Part shown: in pieces, positions 8,281 through 16,247 of the stretch
Layout: each line of letters starts with the position of its first letter
Numbering within the stretch: the stretch's first letter is position 1
Assembly (NCBI RefSeq): GCF_013694365.1
Contig: NZ_CP059275.1
Span: 930,001-994,000, forward strand
Direction: 5' to 3'
DNA: 64,000 nt
Origin: Limosilactobacillus reuteri
GTDB taxonomy: Bacteria; Bacillota; Bacilli; Lactobacillales; Lactobacillaceae
Program-made: the position numbers and the translations under genes
The notes under the pieces: generated by a model
Told to the model about the DNA's origin: nothing
Seen by the model: the letters and a program-made list of their open reading frames with translations, nothing else
Databases searched by the model: none

Positions 8281-8463
8281 ATGCGGACACGAATAATTTT
8301 TCATAACGGTCTTAAATTATCAGTACGAGAAACTACCAGAGAGATCATTAATCAATCTCTTTATGGTGACGAGATTATTGTTACTCGATTTAATCTTGGT
8401 CACTTAGAGCGTTTCAGAATTAACTACGATGATATGGCTAAACTAGTTGCAATTGATGAATGA
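8281..8463 (+). CDS. Hypothetical phage protein, 60 aa
   Basis: Starts MRTRIIFHNGLKLSV, a beta-rich small protein. It ends in ATGAATGA, compatible with a native ATGA overlap into the gene at 8044. Function unknown. Confidence 0.5.
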   Translation: MRTRIIFHNGLKLSVRETTREIINQSLYGDEIIVTRFNLGHLERFRINYDDMAKLVAIDE

Positions 8464-9210
8464 ATGGAAACTAAGATTAACAGTGAATTAACCCAATTTG
8501 AACAACTCGTAAATGATGCTAACGGCAATCAGCTCATTACAGGTTTAAACGGCCGGCAGTATCTTCTTGATCATGATGGGGATGCAGCTTTACTTAATGA
8601 TCCGATCATTGCTCATCCCCTCCAGCTGAACCAATTAACTAGCTTAATTGAGTGGTTGGAAAGTGAAGGATCGTCAATTAACGATGCACTAAAAATCCAT
8701 GTGGTTAGTCCGACTAAGGTTGAGGTAATTGGAAACTTAGCTAAGGGTGGTCAACGTCCTTGTTTTGCTGAGGTTCGGGCAGTGGTTGATAGTCTTAACT
8801 TAGAAAGTTACTTAGATCAGGAAAGCATGATCATTATGCTGCAGTCACATTTCGAGGAGAATGACGACCGAAATATCATTCTGAAAGTTGTCAGCAATCT
8901 TCGTGATGAAAGCATTCACCAACAAACCGATGACGGTGTAAGCCAAAGTGTTCAGATTAATTCTGGTGTTGCTAGCGTTGATGAAGTGAAAGTTCCTAAT
9001 CCTGTTAAGTTAATTCCTTTCCGGACATTCCAGGAAGTTGATCAGCCAGCAAGTAAGTTTATCTTCCGGATGCGTGAGGGGATGCAATCAGCATTATTCA
9101 TGGCTGATAATAACCAATGGCAAGTAGAAGCAAAGAATAATATTAAGAAGTATATTCAGCAGCTAGAGCAAGAAACGTTTGGCGAGATTAAGTATCCGGT
9201 GATTGCATAA
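8464..9210 (+). CDS. Phage early protein, possibly DUF2303/YfdQ-like, 248 aa
   Basis: The C-terminal half contains LIPFRTFQEVDQPASKFIFR followed by ALFMADNNQWQVEAKNNIKKYI. This matches the RTF.E..QP and ALFEADGG.W pattern I associate with the DUF2303 (YfdQ) family, proteins of unknown function in phage early regions. N-terminal half is not recognised. Neighbours are replication-region genes. Confidence 0.55.
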   Translation: METKINSELTQFEQLVNDANGNQLITGLNGRQYLLDHDGDAALLNDPIIAHPLQLNQLTSLIEWLESEGSSINDALKIHVVSPTKVEVIGNLAKGGQRPCFAEVRAVVDSLNLESYLDQESMIIMLQSHFEENDDRNIILKVVSNLRDESIHQQTDDGVSQSVQINSGVASVDEVKVPNPVKLIPFRTFQEVDQPASKFIFRMREGMQSALFMADNNQWQVEAKNNIKKYIQQLEQETFGEIKYPVIA

Positions 9211-9636
9211 ATGAGTAAGAAGAAAGCTATTAATTTTGATTTATCAGAAATTGCAGATGGTGGTGTGCAAGTTAAGCTTAACCGTGCGTTGCAACAAGTT
9301 GCAGACAATATCCTTGATCCCAATACAGACCCAACTAAAAAGCGGAAGGTCCAACTTAATATCACGTTAGCCCCTAATGAAAAACGGGATGCCTCAGATG
9401 TCACAGTTGAAGTTAAGACCACCCTTGCTCCAGAAGTGGGAGTACCAACTACTATGCTTTTAGGCCGTGATATTAACGGTAAGGTTCACGTTAACGAGTT
9501 GAAGTCAGGCGTTAAAGGACAAACTTACATTGATCCAGATGATGGTAAGGCTAAGACGGACACTGGCGAACCAGTTGAAGAAGTTGAAAAAGAAGAAAAG
9601 CGCAAGATCATTGATTTGCAAAAGCAGGAGAACTAA
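9211..9636 (+). CDS. Phage protein annotated as replication terminator-like, 141 aa
   Basis: Starts MSKKKAINFDLSEIADGG and contains ILDPNTDPTKKRKVQLNITL, then LAPEVGVPTTMLLGRD. This matches a conserved family in Firmicute prophages labelled replication terminator protein; the biochemical role is not certain. The C-terminus is strongly acidic and charged (EPVEEVEKEEKRK). It is listed next to the DUF2303-like gene, a frequent pairing. Confidence 0.65.
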   Translation: MSKKKAINFDLSEIADGGVQVKLNRALQQVADNILDPNTDPTKKRKVQLNITLAPNEKRDASDVTVEVKTTLAPEVGVPTTMLLGRDINGKVHVNELKSGVKGQTYIDPDDGKAKTDTGEPVEEVEKEEKRKIIDLQKQEN

Positions 9637-10083
9637 ATGGAAACATCAGAATTTAGAAATAAAATGGCTGAATTTGGCTTGAATTTGAAACAAAGTAAGA
9701 TCGAAGACGCGCTGATGGTAATGATTGACTATTACGAAGTAGCAAGAGTAAGTCAAACAAGAGTAGGCCGGTTTCAGATGTATGGCCGTCCTAAATTATC
9801 TAAGTCGGTTCAAAAAAGGATTGCTAAGGTTGTGATGGAGTATTCCTTAACTGAATTAGATGAACGGGATAAGCCAATGTATTGCCTAGAAGTAGGTGGC
9901 AGCTATGCAACATCCCCACGTTACCTAAAAGAGGTCCCTGGAGTTAATACTCAATATCAAGGCGTAAATATTAACTTTTCAGTCACACAAGAACGCTCAG
10001 AAGCTAAGGCATTCACCTATGATGAGACAATTGATGTAATGGGTAAATTGCCATTTATTAAGCTTCAACGACGCGCATTGTAA
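9637..10083 (+). CDS. Hypothetical phage protein, 148 aa
   Basis: Not recognised. Soluble; contains YEVARVSQTRVGRFQMYGRPKL at about 25-45, and a short Gly/Ser segment GGSYATSPRYL. It sits in the early replication block. Confidence 0.55.
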   Translation: METSEFRNKMAEFGLNLKQSKIEDALMVMIDYYEVARVSQTRVGRFQMYGRPKLSKSVQKRIAKVVMEYSLTELDERDKPMYCLEVGGSYATSPRYLKEVPGVNTQYQGVNINFSVTQERSEAKAFTYDETIDVMGKLPFIKLQRRAL

Positions 10084-10746
10084 ATGCAGTTTGATACAAA
10101 AACCGTTAATAAGCTGTTAGAAATTGACGAGTCATATAAGGCTCCGGAAAGAATGCTGCAACTAATGCTTGATGATCAAAAGCGTCCAGAAGTCTTTAAG
10201 AAGTTCCTAGAAGTTTCAACGGACCTAAAGTTTGACTGGTTCCATGAATATTTTGAAGATGAGCAAGCTGAACGGAAAAGCAAGAAGCAGGATTTTACCC
10301 CTGATAGCATTGCGACCTTGCTTAATAGCTTAGTTGATAGCGATAAATCTAATGGCCACTATTTCGAGGTAGCTGCAGGGACAGGTGGAATTTTAATCAA
10401 GCGCTGGTGGGATGACTGTACAAATGATCGGGTTGGTAATCTATTACATGCTGATCCTAACTTAAAATTCTTGTCAATCTTTACTTATGACCCTAGAGCT
10501 TATTGGTATCAGGTAGAAGAAATGTCAGATAGAGCAATTCCTTTCTTGTTATTCAATATGGCAATTAGGGGGATGAATGGAGTAGCAATCCAATGTGATT
10601 CGTTAAGCAGGAAAGCAAAGGATGTTTATTTTATTCGTAATGATACAAGTAACTTTTTAGCATTTAGTGAAGTTATCAAAATGCCCCACACTGCTGAACT
10701 ACAAGAACTTTATAACATTTCCGAATGGGTTGATAAGTTTGACTGA
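10084..10746 (+). CDS. SAM-dependent N6-methyltransferase-like phage protein, catalytic motif not seen
   Basis: The region QDFTPDSIATLLNSL followed by YFEVAAGTGG (about residues 76-105) matches the target-strand and SAM-binding pattern of HsdM-type adenine methylases. IPFLLFNMAIRGMNG and QCDSL follow as in that family. The usual catalytic NPPY/F after the GDSL-like motif is absent: the sequence reads KDVYFIRNDTSNFLAF. It has 220 residues, far shorter than HsdM. It may methylate phage DNA, or be an inactive relative binding SAM or DNA; function is inference. Confidence 0.65.
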   Translation: MQFDTKTVNKLLEIDESYKAPERMLQLMLDDQKRPEVFKKFLEVSTDLKFDWFHEYFEDEQAERKSKKQDFTPDSIATLLNSLVDSDKSNGHYFEVAAGTGGILIKRWWDDCTNDRVGNLLHADPNLKFLSIFTYDPRAYWYQVEEMSDRAIPFLLFNMAIRGMNGVAIQCDSLSRKAKDVYFIRNDTSNFLAFSEVIKMPHTAELQELYNISEWVDKFD

Positions 10747-11733
10747 ATGGTACAAGTTGGAAAAAAGAGAGCTATTAAGTTCTGGAAGTATTACAAGGAA
10801 TGGTATGAAACCTACAAATACGGGGATGTCCGTGATGTTACTTACCAAAGATATATTTTGACAGGTAAACAAATTAAGAAACTTGCTCCAGATCTAATGC
10901 TAGATAAAATAACCCGAGCTGATATACAAAAGCTCATCAATGCTTATGGACAAACGCATGAAAAAGTAACTGTTCGTAATTTCTATCGCTTACTAGAAGC
11001 ACCAATCAGAGATGCGGTCTATGAGGGATGGATTTCCCGTGATCCATGCTACAAGATTCGTATTACCTCTCAAGTTAAGAAGAAAAAGAAGCTTAAGAAG
11101 TGGCTAGAAATGGATGAGGTTCATAAACTTGAACAAGTCTTTAATGCTGATCAAAGCGGATATGGTGACTTCTTTGATTTTACGTTACGTACTGGCTTGC
11201 GATTTGCTGAGGTTCTTGGCCTTACTCCAGCTGATGTTGATATGAATAACATGTCTATTTACGTCAATAAGACACTGAACTACAAGAAAATAGATTACTC
11301 TCAAGTTAAACCTGGGGACTTTATGCCGACTAAGAACAAGTATTCTGTTAGGCAAATCCTAATTGATTTTAAGGCATTAACTGACCTACAACGCCACCTG
11401 GATGGAGTAAAAGAAGATGAGTCAATCTGGGCTCATTGGTATGCTAGTGACTCTCGTACTAATACCCGAGGTGGTAATCACATTTATAATTCAGTGTTTA
11501 ATAAAGAGTTAAAGGAAATGTGTGACCAGGCGGGAGTACCACCAATTTCAGTTCATGGTTTGCGTCATACTCATGCATCCCTGCTAATTGCTAACCGTGT
11601 TTCAATTCAAAGTGTTGCTAAACGGTTAGGCCACGGCAATACAGAAACAACCCAACGTGTCTATATCCACCTGCTAGACAAGCTAGCAAACGAGGATAAC
11701 AACAAGATTATGTCTGTAATGACAGGGATTTGA
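10747..11733 (+). CDS. Tyrosine recombinase (phage integrase family)
   Basis: Site-specific recombinase of 328 residues with an N-terminal SAM-like arm domain and a C-terminal catalytic domain. Catalytic residues are visible: R152 in TGLRFAEVLGL, H270 and R273 in HGLRHTH, H296 in GHGNTETT and nucleophile Y306 in RVYIHL. It appears complete. Unusually it lies among early replication genes, between a methylase-like gene and the initiator, rather than beyond the CI repressor. Whether it is the prophage integrase or an extra recombinase cannot be told, because no att site is visible. Confidence 0.9.
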   Translation: MVQVGKKRAIKFWKYYKEWYETYKYGDVRDVTYQRYILTGKQIKKLAPDLMLDKITRADIQKLINAYGQTHEKVTVRNFYRLLEAPIRDAVYEGWISRDPCYKIRITSQVKKKKKLKKWLEMDEVHKLEQVFNADQSGYGDFFDFTLRTGLRFAEVLGLTPADVDMNNMSIYVNKTLNYKKIDYSQVKPGDFMPTKNKYSVRQILIDFKALTDLQRHLDGVKEDESIWAHWYASDSRTNTRGGNHIYNSVFNKELKEMCDQAGVPPISVHGLRHTHASLLIANRVSIQSVAKRLGHGNTETTQRVYIHLLDKLANEDNNKIMSVMTGI

Positions 11734-12642
11734 ATGGCACAGCGCAGAATGTTTAGTCAGAAGGTTACTGAGACAGATAAGTTTCTTGATATGGGACTTA
11801 CCGCTCAATCACTTTACTTCCATTTGGGGATGAATGCTGATGATGACGGTTTTGTTGGCAATCCCAAGTCAATTAAACGCATGATTGGCGCTAGTGAAGA
11901 TGATCTAAAGGCATTGGTTGAGAAGGACTATTTAATTGTCTTTGATGATGGCGTAGTCGTTATTAAGGATTGGTTAGTTTCCAACTATGTTAAAAAGGAT
12001 CGATACACCCCGACAATTTATACCGACGATATGAAATTAATTGGTCTTGATAAGAATAAACGGTACCAATTTGTATCCGATCTGGAACCAGAACGGAACC
12101 AAGTTGGAACCGAAATGTCTCCAGAATGTATCCAAGATGGAGACAAAATGGAACCAAACTGTATCCAAAGTGGTTCCAAAAATAAAAATCAAATTTCAAG
12201 TGAAAACTCTCAATCTCAACAGGGACAAGGCTTTAACCCCATGGAACCAAATTGGAACCAGAATGGAACCGAAATGGATCCTCAGGTTAGGTTAGGTAAG
12301 GATAGAGTTAAGTTAAGTAAGAGTAAAGATAATTTAAATACTACTACTAGTACTACTCTTAATTCATATTATAAAAAGCTTGAATCTCCAAAATCACAAA
12401 ACGAATTAAAAGCGTTCGTGAATGAACTTGGTGGTGACGTGGTAGCATTTGCCATCACTTCCATGTTTGAGAATGCTGATCGTCCAACATTTGCATACTT
12501 ACGTTCAATTCTCAATCGTTATCAGCAACAGGGATTAACTAATCTTGCAGCAGTCCAGCATGATAATGATGTTTATAACGGTAAGTCAGTTGTTGTTACT
12601 GGTGCTAAGCCTAAGATTCCTGTTTATCATCTGGGGGAATAA
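11734..12642 (+). CDS. Phage replication initiator / DnaD-like replisome organiser
   Basis: 302 residues. The N-terminus (residues 1-100) has the winged-helix look of phage replication initiators (LTAQSLYFHLGMNADDDGFV). A low-complexity linker of 11-residue units follows (around 115-150 and 167-183), then a DnaD-like C-terminal domain (about 215-285, VAFAITSMFENADRPTFAYLRSIL). It probably binds the phage origin and recruits host helicase. The linker DNA is an 11-bp iteron array, so the origin is likely inside the gene, as with lambda O. Runs encoding Thr and Ser near 12340 mark a flexible, AT-rich part. Confidence 0.8.
   Translation: MAQRRMFSQKVTETDKFLDMGLTAQSLYFHLGMNADDDGFVGNPKSIKRMIGASEDDLKALVEKDYLIVFDDGVVVIKDWLVSNYVKKDRYTPTIYTDDMKLIGLDKNKRYQFVSDLEPERNQVGTEMSPECIQDGDKMEPNCIQSGSKNKNQISSENSQSQQGQGFNPMEPNWNQNGTEMDPQVRLGKDRVKLSKSKDNLNTTTSTTLNSYYKKLESPKSQNELKAFVNELGGDVVAFAITSMFENADRPTFAYLRSILNRYQQQGLTNLAAVQHDNDVYNGKSVVVTGAKPKIPVYHLGE
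12061..12181 (+). repeat. Iteron array, 11 units of 11 bp (putative phage origin)
   Basis: Seven-base cores of the type TGGAACC or TGTATCC begin at 12061, 12072, 12083, 12094, 12105, 12116, 12127, 12138, 12149, 12160 and 12171, an exact 11-bp period over 11 units. The first core is CGGTACC. As 11 is not a multiple of three, the protein repeat is 11 residues for every 33 bases. Regular spacing of about one helical turn is typical of initiator binding sites. The function is inferred. Confidence 0.75.
12242..12281 (+). repeat. Second iteron block, 4 units of 11 bp
   Basis: Cores TGGAACC, TGGAACC, TGGAACC and TGGATCC start at 12242, 12253, 12264 and 12275, again an 11-bp period. The DNA after it (about 12285-12380) is AT-rich with short direct repeats, a plausible unwinding element. 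Confidence 0.7.
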
Positions 12643-12765
12643 ATGTCAGAAAAAGATACTGCAGTAGAAGTTGAAAAACTTGCTAATAACGTAATTGATC
12701 AAGCTTTTTTACTAGTAACTTATGTGATCAATTTAAGCACGCTGAAACTTACAGCCATCATCTGA
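12643..12765 (+). CDS. Small phage protein, 40 aa
   Basis: Starts MSEKDTAVEVEKLANNVI; acidic N-terminus and a hydrophobic middle. Function unknown, real status uncertain because of its size, but it fills exactly the space between two genes in this zero-gap tiling. Confidence 0.45.
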   Translation: MSEKDTAVEVEKLANNVIDQAFLLVTYVINLSTLKLTAII

Positions 12766-12945
12766 ATGATTACTTTAATTGCAGTAGCAAGCACAATTGT
12801 GATGATGATTAGTCTGTTTAATGCGAATGTTCCATTTGCTTTATTTTCAGCTTTAATTCTCTTATGGGCTTGCTTAGCTGATACACCTCAAGATTGGTGG
12901 TCAAACGAAAAAAGCACCGGTGCTGACGACACCGATGCCAAGTAA
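12766..12945 (+). CDS. Small membrane protein, 59 aa
   Basis: Two hydrophobic segments (about residues 2-18 and 22-37) followed by a charged tail PQDWWSNEKSTGADDTDAK. Unknown function. Confidence 0.5.
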   Translation: MITLIAVASTIVMMISLFNANVPFALFSALILLWACLADTPQDWWSNEKSTGADDTDAK

Positions 12946-13149
12946 ATGAAAGATGGAACAAAGCGTCTTCGCAAATTAATGGAGGAATACGACTTTCCTC
13001 TTGAAGCGATTGATGATATTCTTTACCGCCTTGGCTGGCATTTTCTTAGTGGTGGGCAACCTACCGATGATTATGTATGGACGCAGGTTCGTTACTTTGA
13101 GAACTTAGTTAAGTTTGGCAAAGTAGCACGAAAGGAGAAAGTTAAATGA
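12946..13149 (+). CDS. Phage protein, DUF6877-like, 67 aa
   Basis: Contains YDFPLEAIDDILYRLGWHFLSGG and RYFENLVKFGK, a pattern I associate with the small DUF6877 family of Firmicute phages (function unknown). The gene end holds AAAGGAGAAAGTTAA, likely the ribosome site of its native downstream gene. Confidence 0.55.
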   Translation: MKDGTKRLRKLMEEYDFPLEAIDDILYRLGWHFLSGGQPTDDYVWTQVRYFENLVKFGKVARKEKVK

Positions 13150-13431
13150 ATGAAAACAAGAGAAACTATGAGGACAAGGGAAGAAATTAATTCCCCAATG
13201 CTCATGGAGCGAGAAGCTGCTAAGTATTTACGAATTAACAATAGTACGTTAGTTGAGTTGCGAAAGTATGGCTTCATTAATTCCTTAGACTTGGGTGCAA
13301 GAAAGTATCCTAAGTGGGAATTAGATCGGTTCATTAGTAAGTGGACTGATAGTCAAGAATCAATTGAGGATGCGCTTGAACAAGCTAAGCGAGAGCATGA
13401 AGTTAAGGACGAAAAGATCGTCCATCTATAG
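13150..13431 (+). CDS. Excisionase-like/MerR-type helix-turn-helix protein, 93 aa
   Basis: The segment MLMEREAAKYLRINNSTLVELRKYG followed by KYPKWELDRFI is the usual layout of excisionase-family DNA-binding proteins (helix-turn-helix, then wing). The C-terminal 30 residues are charged and helical. It may regulate early genes or act with a recombinase; which one is not visible. Confidence 0.65.
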   Translation: MKTRETMRTREEINSPMLMEREAAKYLRINNSTLVELRKYGFINSLDLGARKYPKWELDRFISKWTDSQESIEDALEQAKREHEVKDEKIVHL

Positions 13432-13692
13432 ATGAGAACAAATCAAGAAGAAAAAATCCAATCAGATAAAGAAAGGCTGAGTATTCTTCAATCTGAGTTG
13501 GCTTTCTATAAGAAGCTAACAAAACGACAGGAAAAGCTTATTAAAAAGCTGCTCAATGCTATTAGCGGTAGCAAAGAACAGCTTCATCAAATTGCGGGTG
13601 ATACGAGTTATTTACGTGAACGTTTTTCTCCTTTTGACAGGAAAGTATACCTTGAGAAAGTTAAAAGAATTACTGAAGATCATCAAGAATGA
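13432..13692 (+). CDS. Coiled-coil phage protein, 86 aa
   Basis: Starts MRTNQEEKIQSDKERLSILQ; a long amphipathic helix with heptads (residues 8-50), then SGSKEQLHQIAGDTSYLRERF. No enzymatic motif. Function unknown. Confidence 0.5.
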   Translation: MRTNQEEKIQSDKERLSILQSELAFYKKLTKRQEKLIKKLLNAISGSKEQLHQIAGDTSYLRERFSPFDRKVYLEKVKRITEDHQE

Positions 13693-13863
13693 GTGACAGA
13701 TAAACAATTTGAACTAGCAAAATCCTTTGCAAATGCAGTAACCGTTGTTGAATATCAAAAGGAATTATCCAAGACTGATAAAACAACTAATCCACATTTA
13801 GCAGCAGAAATATATCAAAGTGCTTATGAATACGGATTAAAGACGTTCAAAGATGCAGACTAA
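13693..13863 (+). CDS. Hypothetical phage protein, 56 aa
   Basis: GTG start, begins MTDKQFELAKSFANAVTVV; helical and soluble. In the native order it directly follows the Cro-like gene. Confidence 0.5.
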   Translation: MTDKQFELAKSFANAVTVVEYQKELSKTDKTTNPHLAAEIYQSAYEYGLKTFKDAD

Positions 13864-14079
13864 ATGTCATTTAATTTACAAAGATTAAAAGCGGAACGTA
13901 TGGCAGAAGGATATACTCAAGAAGAATTCGCAAAGAAATTGGGGATGTCTAGAGGAGCCTATGCAAAACGTGAAGCGGGAATTGTTGATATTAGTGTTGA
14001 AGATTTATCGCGTATAATGGATGCACTTGGTTATGATGTTTCAAAAGTATCGATTTTTTTTGCTCCATCCGTTCGCTAA
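13864..14079 (+). CDS. Cro-like XRE-family regulator
   Basis: 71 residues with a clear helix-turn-helix: LKAERMAEGYTQEEFAKKLGMSRGAYAKREAG (about 8-39). Its place next to the CI-like repressor suggests the Cro role in the lytic-lysogenic switch. It is natively probably divergent from the repressor; the operator region that should separate them is missing from this window. Confidence 0.8.
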   Translation: MSFNLQRLKAERMAEGYTQEEFAKKLGMSRGAYAKREAGIVDISVEDLSRIMDALGYDVSKVSIFFAPSVR

Positions 14080-14736
14080 ATGAGGAATAGCTCTGAAGTG
14101 GTTGACTACCTCAATAATTTACGTGAAGAGCAGAAAGTTTCTATAAGTGAACTTGCTAGACGCGTTAATATGTCAAAGTCAACTGTCTCACTATATTTTA
14201 AGAAAAAACGCGAATTCCCAGTAAATAGGCTTGATGAATTTGCTACTGCTTTGCATACCACACCTGAAAATGTACTAGGTGTTATTGATAATAAAACAAA
14301 AAAAAGGCCAACTAATATAATTTATCCATTGGGAGATAACTTTCAACGCATCAGCATCCCCCTCATTGGTGAGATTGCCTGTGGAGACCCAATCACTGCC
14401 GAAGAAAACATTGAAGGCTACGTCGAAGAGATTTTTGAGAAGCCGGTTCCAAAAGGTAACCTCTTTGCTCTCCGTTGTAAAGGTAAGAGTATGGAGCCAA
14501 CCATTCATGATGGGTCGATTGTAACCATTAGAGAACAACCGACAGTGGAAGACGGTGAAATCGCCGCTGTCCTTGTTGATGGTGATAATGAAGCAACTCT
14601 GAAACGAGTTAAACATCAAGGAAATCTAATTATGCTAATGCCAGATAATAAAGAATTCGACCCAATTATCTTAGATAAAGATAATCCAGGCCGAATTGTT
14701 GGTAAGGCTGTTCACGTTTCATGGAGTATTAAATAA
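14080..14736 (+). CDS. CI-like phage repressor with S24 (LexA) peptidase domain
   Basis: 218 residues. N-terminal XRE helix-turn-helix (ISELARRVNMSKSTVSLYF, 22-40) and C-terminal self-cleavage domain: cleavage site at C101-G102 in EIACGDP, nucleophile S137 in GKSMEP, general base K175 in ATLKRV. It keeps the lytic genes off and should be inactivated on RecA activation. All catalytic residues are present, so the prophage is probably SOS-inducible. Confidence 0.9.
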   Translation: MRNSSEVVDYLNNLREEQKVSISELARRVNMSKSTVSLYFKKKREFPVNRLDEFATALHTTPENVLGVIDNKTKKRPTNIIYPLGDNFQRISIPLIGEIACGDPITAEENIEGYVEEIFEKPVPKGNLFALRCKGKSMEPTIHDGSIVTIREQPTVEDGEIAAVLVDGDNEATLKRVKHQGNLIMLMPDNKEFDPIILDKDNPGRIVGKAVHVSWSIK

Positions 14737-15378
14737 ATGACTGTTTTAGCTGCCATAAGCACACTTTTTTATATTGTTACATTTCTAGCCGTTTTAGTTT
14801 TAGTAGGTTTCTTAATAACTTTACTAGTCGGAAAGCTATCAAAAAATATTAAAACTAAGAAAGTTGGAAAAATCGGATCTTTAATCACTGTTTTAGTTGC
14901 AGTGTTAGCATTAATAATTGCTGGTATAACAGATGCGAGTTACCGACAAATAGCAACAAAGCATAATCAGAGATTCGATTACTACGCTCAAAAATATGAA
15001 GCACTTTATATAAAAACAGCTAAAAAAGCAGAGGAAATTGGTAACTCTGAAACTGAAAAGTGGTCAGATGCTATCGACAATAGTGATAGTGCAGATGATT
15101 TTGATGTAGATGAAACTATTACTGATGCAATGGTAGACAATGCAGGTGATATCGCTGATGTTGATGCGAATATGAAAAAGATTAAGGAATATACCGAAGG
15201 AATGAAGGCTAACGAGACCCAAGATAGAAGTTTCGACAAATATAATAAATCATATAAAGAACTCAAAAATTTAACTAATTTAGTTACTTCTCCTTCTGGT
15301 AGTTACAACAGTTTTTCTGATGATTTTAGCAAATATGATACATCAGCGGCTAATGCTTATAAGGAATTAAATCAGTAA
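14737..15378 (+). CDS. Membrane protein in the lysogeny module, 213 aa
   Basis: Two transmembrane helices (about 4-30 and 46-66) joined by a basic loop, followed by about 145 soluble residues rich in Asp, Lys and Ser (DNSDSADDFDVDETITDAM), probably helical. It is listed after the repressor, where lysogenic conversion and superinfection exclusion genes sit. Function is not recognised; exclusion is a hypothesis from location and topology. Confidence 0.65.
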   Translation: MTVLAAISTLFYIVTFLAVLVLVGFLITLLVGKLSKNIKTKKVGKIGSLITVLVAVLALIIAGITDASYRQIATKHNQRFDYYAQKYEALYIKTAKKAEEIGNSETEKWSDAIDNSDSADDFDVDETITDAMVDNAGDIADVDANMKKIKEYTEGMKANETQDRSFDKYNKSYKELKNLTNLVTSPSGSYNSFSDDFSKYDTSAANAYKELNQ

Positions 15379-15552
15379 ATGAAGGAAGAAACAGATTTTT
15401 ACATTTACTTATGTAACATTGCAGGTTCATTACTTCAAGGTGGTCCTCTAGAATTAGAAGGAAAAACATACGTTGGTGATGAAGCTCGGAAAAAGGGAAT
15501 GCAGATTATCGATCTCATTCGTGTGTTAGATGTTTATTTTAAGGGCAAATAG
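15379..15552 (+). CDS. Hypothetical protein, 57 aa
   Basis: Starts MKEETDFYIYLCNIAGSLL; small soluble protein, ends LDVYFKGK. Unknown. Lysogeny-side position. Confidence 0.5.
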   Translation: MKEETDFYIYLCNIAGSLLQGGPLELEGKTYVGDEARKKGMQIIDLIRVLDVYFKGK

Positions 15553-15663
15553 ATGAATAAAGAATCTACTGCAAATCAGGAGCAAGAAAACTGGCGTCAA
15601 TGGGGACGTGCAGAAAGCTATGCAAATAGCCCAGAATATATTGAAGCACACCAGAATGATTAG
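15553..15663 (+). CDS. Hypothetical protein, 36 aa
   Basis: Starts MNKESTANQEQENWRQWG; very short, hydrophilic, Gln/Glu-rich. Supported mainly by its exact fit between neighbours in this tiling. Confidence 0.4.
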   Translation: MNKESTANQEQENWRQWGRAESYANSPEYIEAHQND

Positions 15664-15867
15664 ATGAAAAAATCTAATAGTATCAACTCCTTTTTAAAGA
15701 GTTTAAATTATTGGCAAACTATTAATTTGTACGTAACCTTAAAGCAATCATACATGGACATTTCCTATAAGGATGCTAAAGCAGAAGCAATTGTAAATTT
15801 TCATGATGAAGATATACTCCGCCATATGCTTGAGGAAGCAATTAACAGTCCTAACTCAAAGTATTAA
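15664..15867 (+). CDS. Hypothetical protein, 67 aa
   Basis: Starts MKKSNSINSFLKSLNYWQ; soluble, helical, with HDEDILRHMLEEAIN near the C-terminus. Unknown function. Confidence 0.5.
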   Translation: MKKSNSINSFLKSLNYWQTINLYVTLKQSYMDISYKDAKAEAIVNFHDEDILRHMLEEAINSPNSKY

Positions 15868-16212
15868 TTGCCCCCTGAAGTTATTAAAATTTGTGGGATT
15901 CCTTTTGCGATACTAGGTATCTTAAGTAGCATTGCAACATTTACAAGTTTTTTAAATCAATGGCGTAACCCTATTCTGCTCGTATTCGTTACTTCACTAC
16001 CACTATTATATATTATTGGATTACTTACCCATAATAATACCCTAACTAAACGCATTGAAAAAATTAACTCTAAAAGTAAAAAAATCAAAAAGAAACTGAA
16101 GCGTAAATCAAAAGCATACCGTAAACTTAGGTCGAATCGTGATGGCCTAGTAAAGCAACATTATATTGACCTAAATGACCCGAAATGTCAATTTAAGTTA
16201 GAAAAAAAGTAG
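15868..16212 (+). CDS. Two-helix membrane protein with a basic tail, 3' end read from an IS30 end
   Basis: TTG start, 114 residues. Two hydrophobic helices (about 8-27 and 35-54), then a strongly basic helix (KSKKIKKKLKRKSKAYRKLRSNR). The last 35 bases are identical to the start of the IS30 remnant that follows, so the C-terminal residues (about DPKCQFKLEKK) come from insertion sequence DNA and the original C-terminus may be lost. The repeat also shows that this gene keeps its native + orientation, unlike the lytic genes. Confidence 0.55.
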   Translation: MPPEVIKICGIPFAILGILSSIATFTSFLNQWRNPILLVFVTSLPLLYIIGLLTHNNTLTKRIEKINSKSKKIKKKLKRKSKAYRKLRSNRDGLVKQHYIDLNDPKCQFKLEKK

Positions 16213-16247
16213 ACCCGAAATGTCAATTTAAGTTAGAAAAAAAGTAG
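16178..16247 (+). repeat. 35-nt direct duplication at a feature joint
   Basis: The 35 bases at 16178-16212 are repeated exactly at 16213-16247. This fits two overlapping annotated features placed end to end rather than a biological duplication. Confidence 0.85.
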
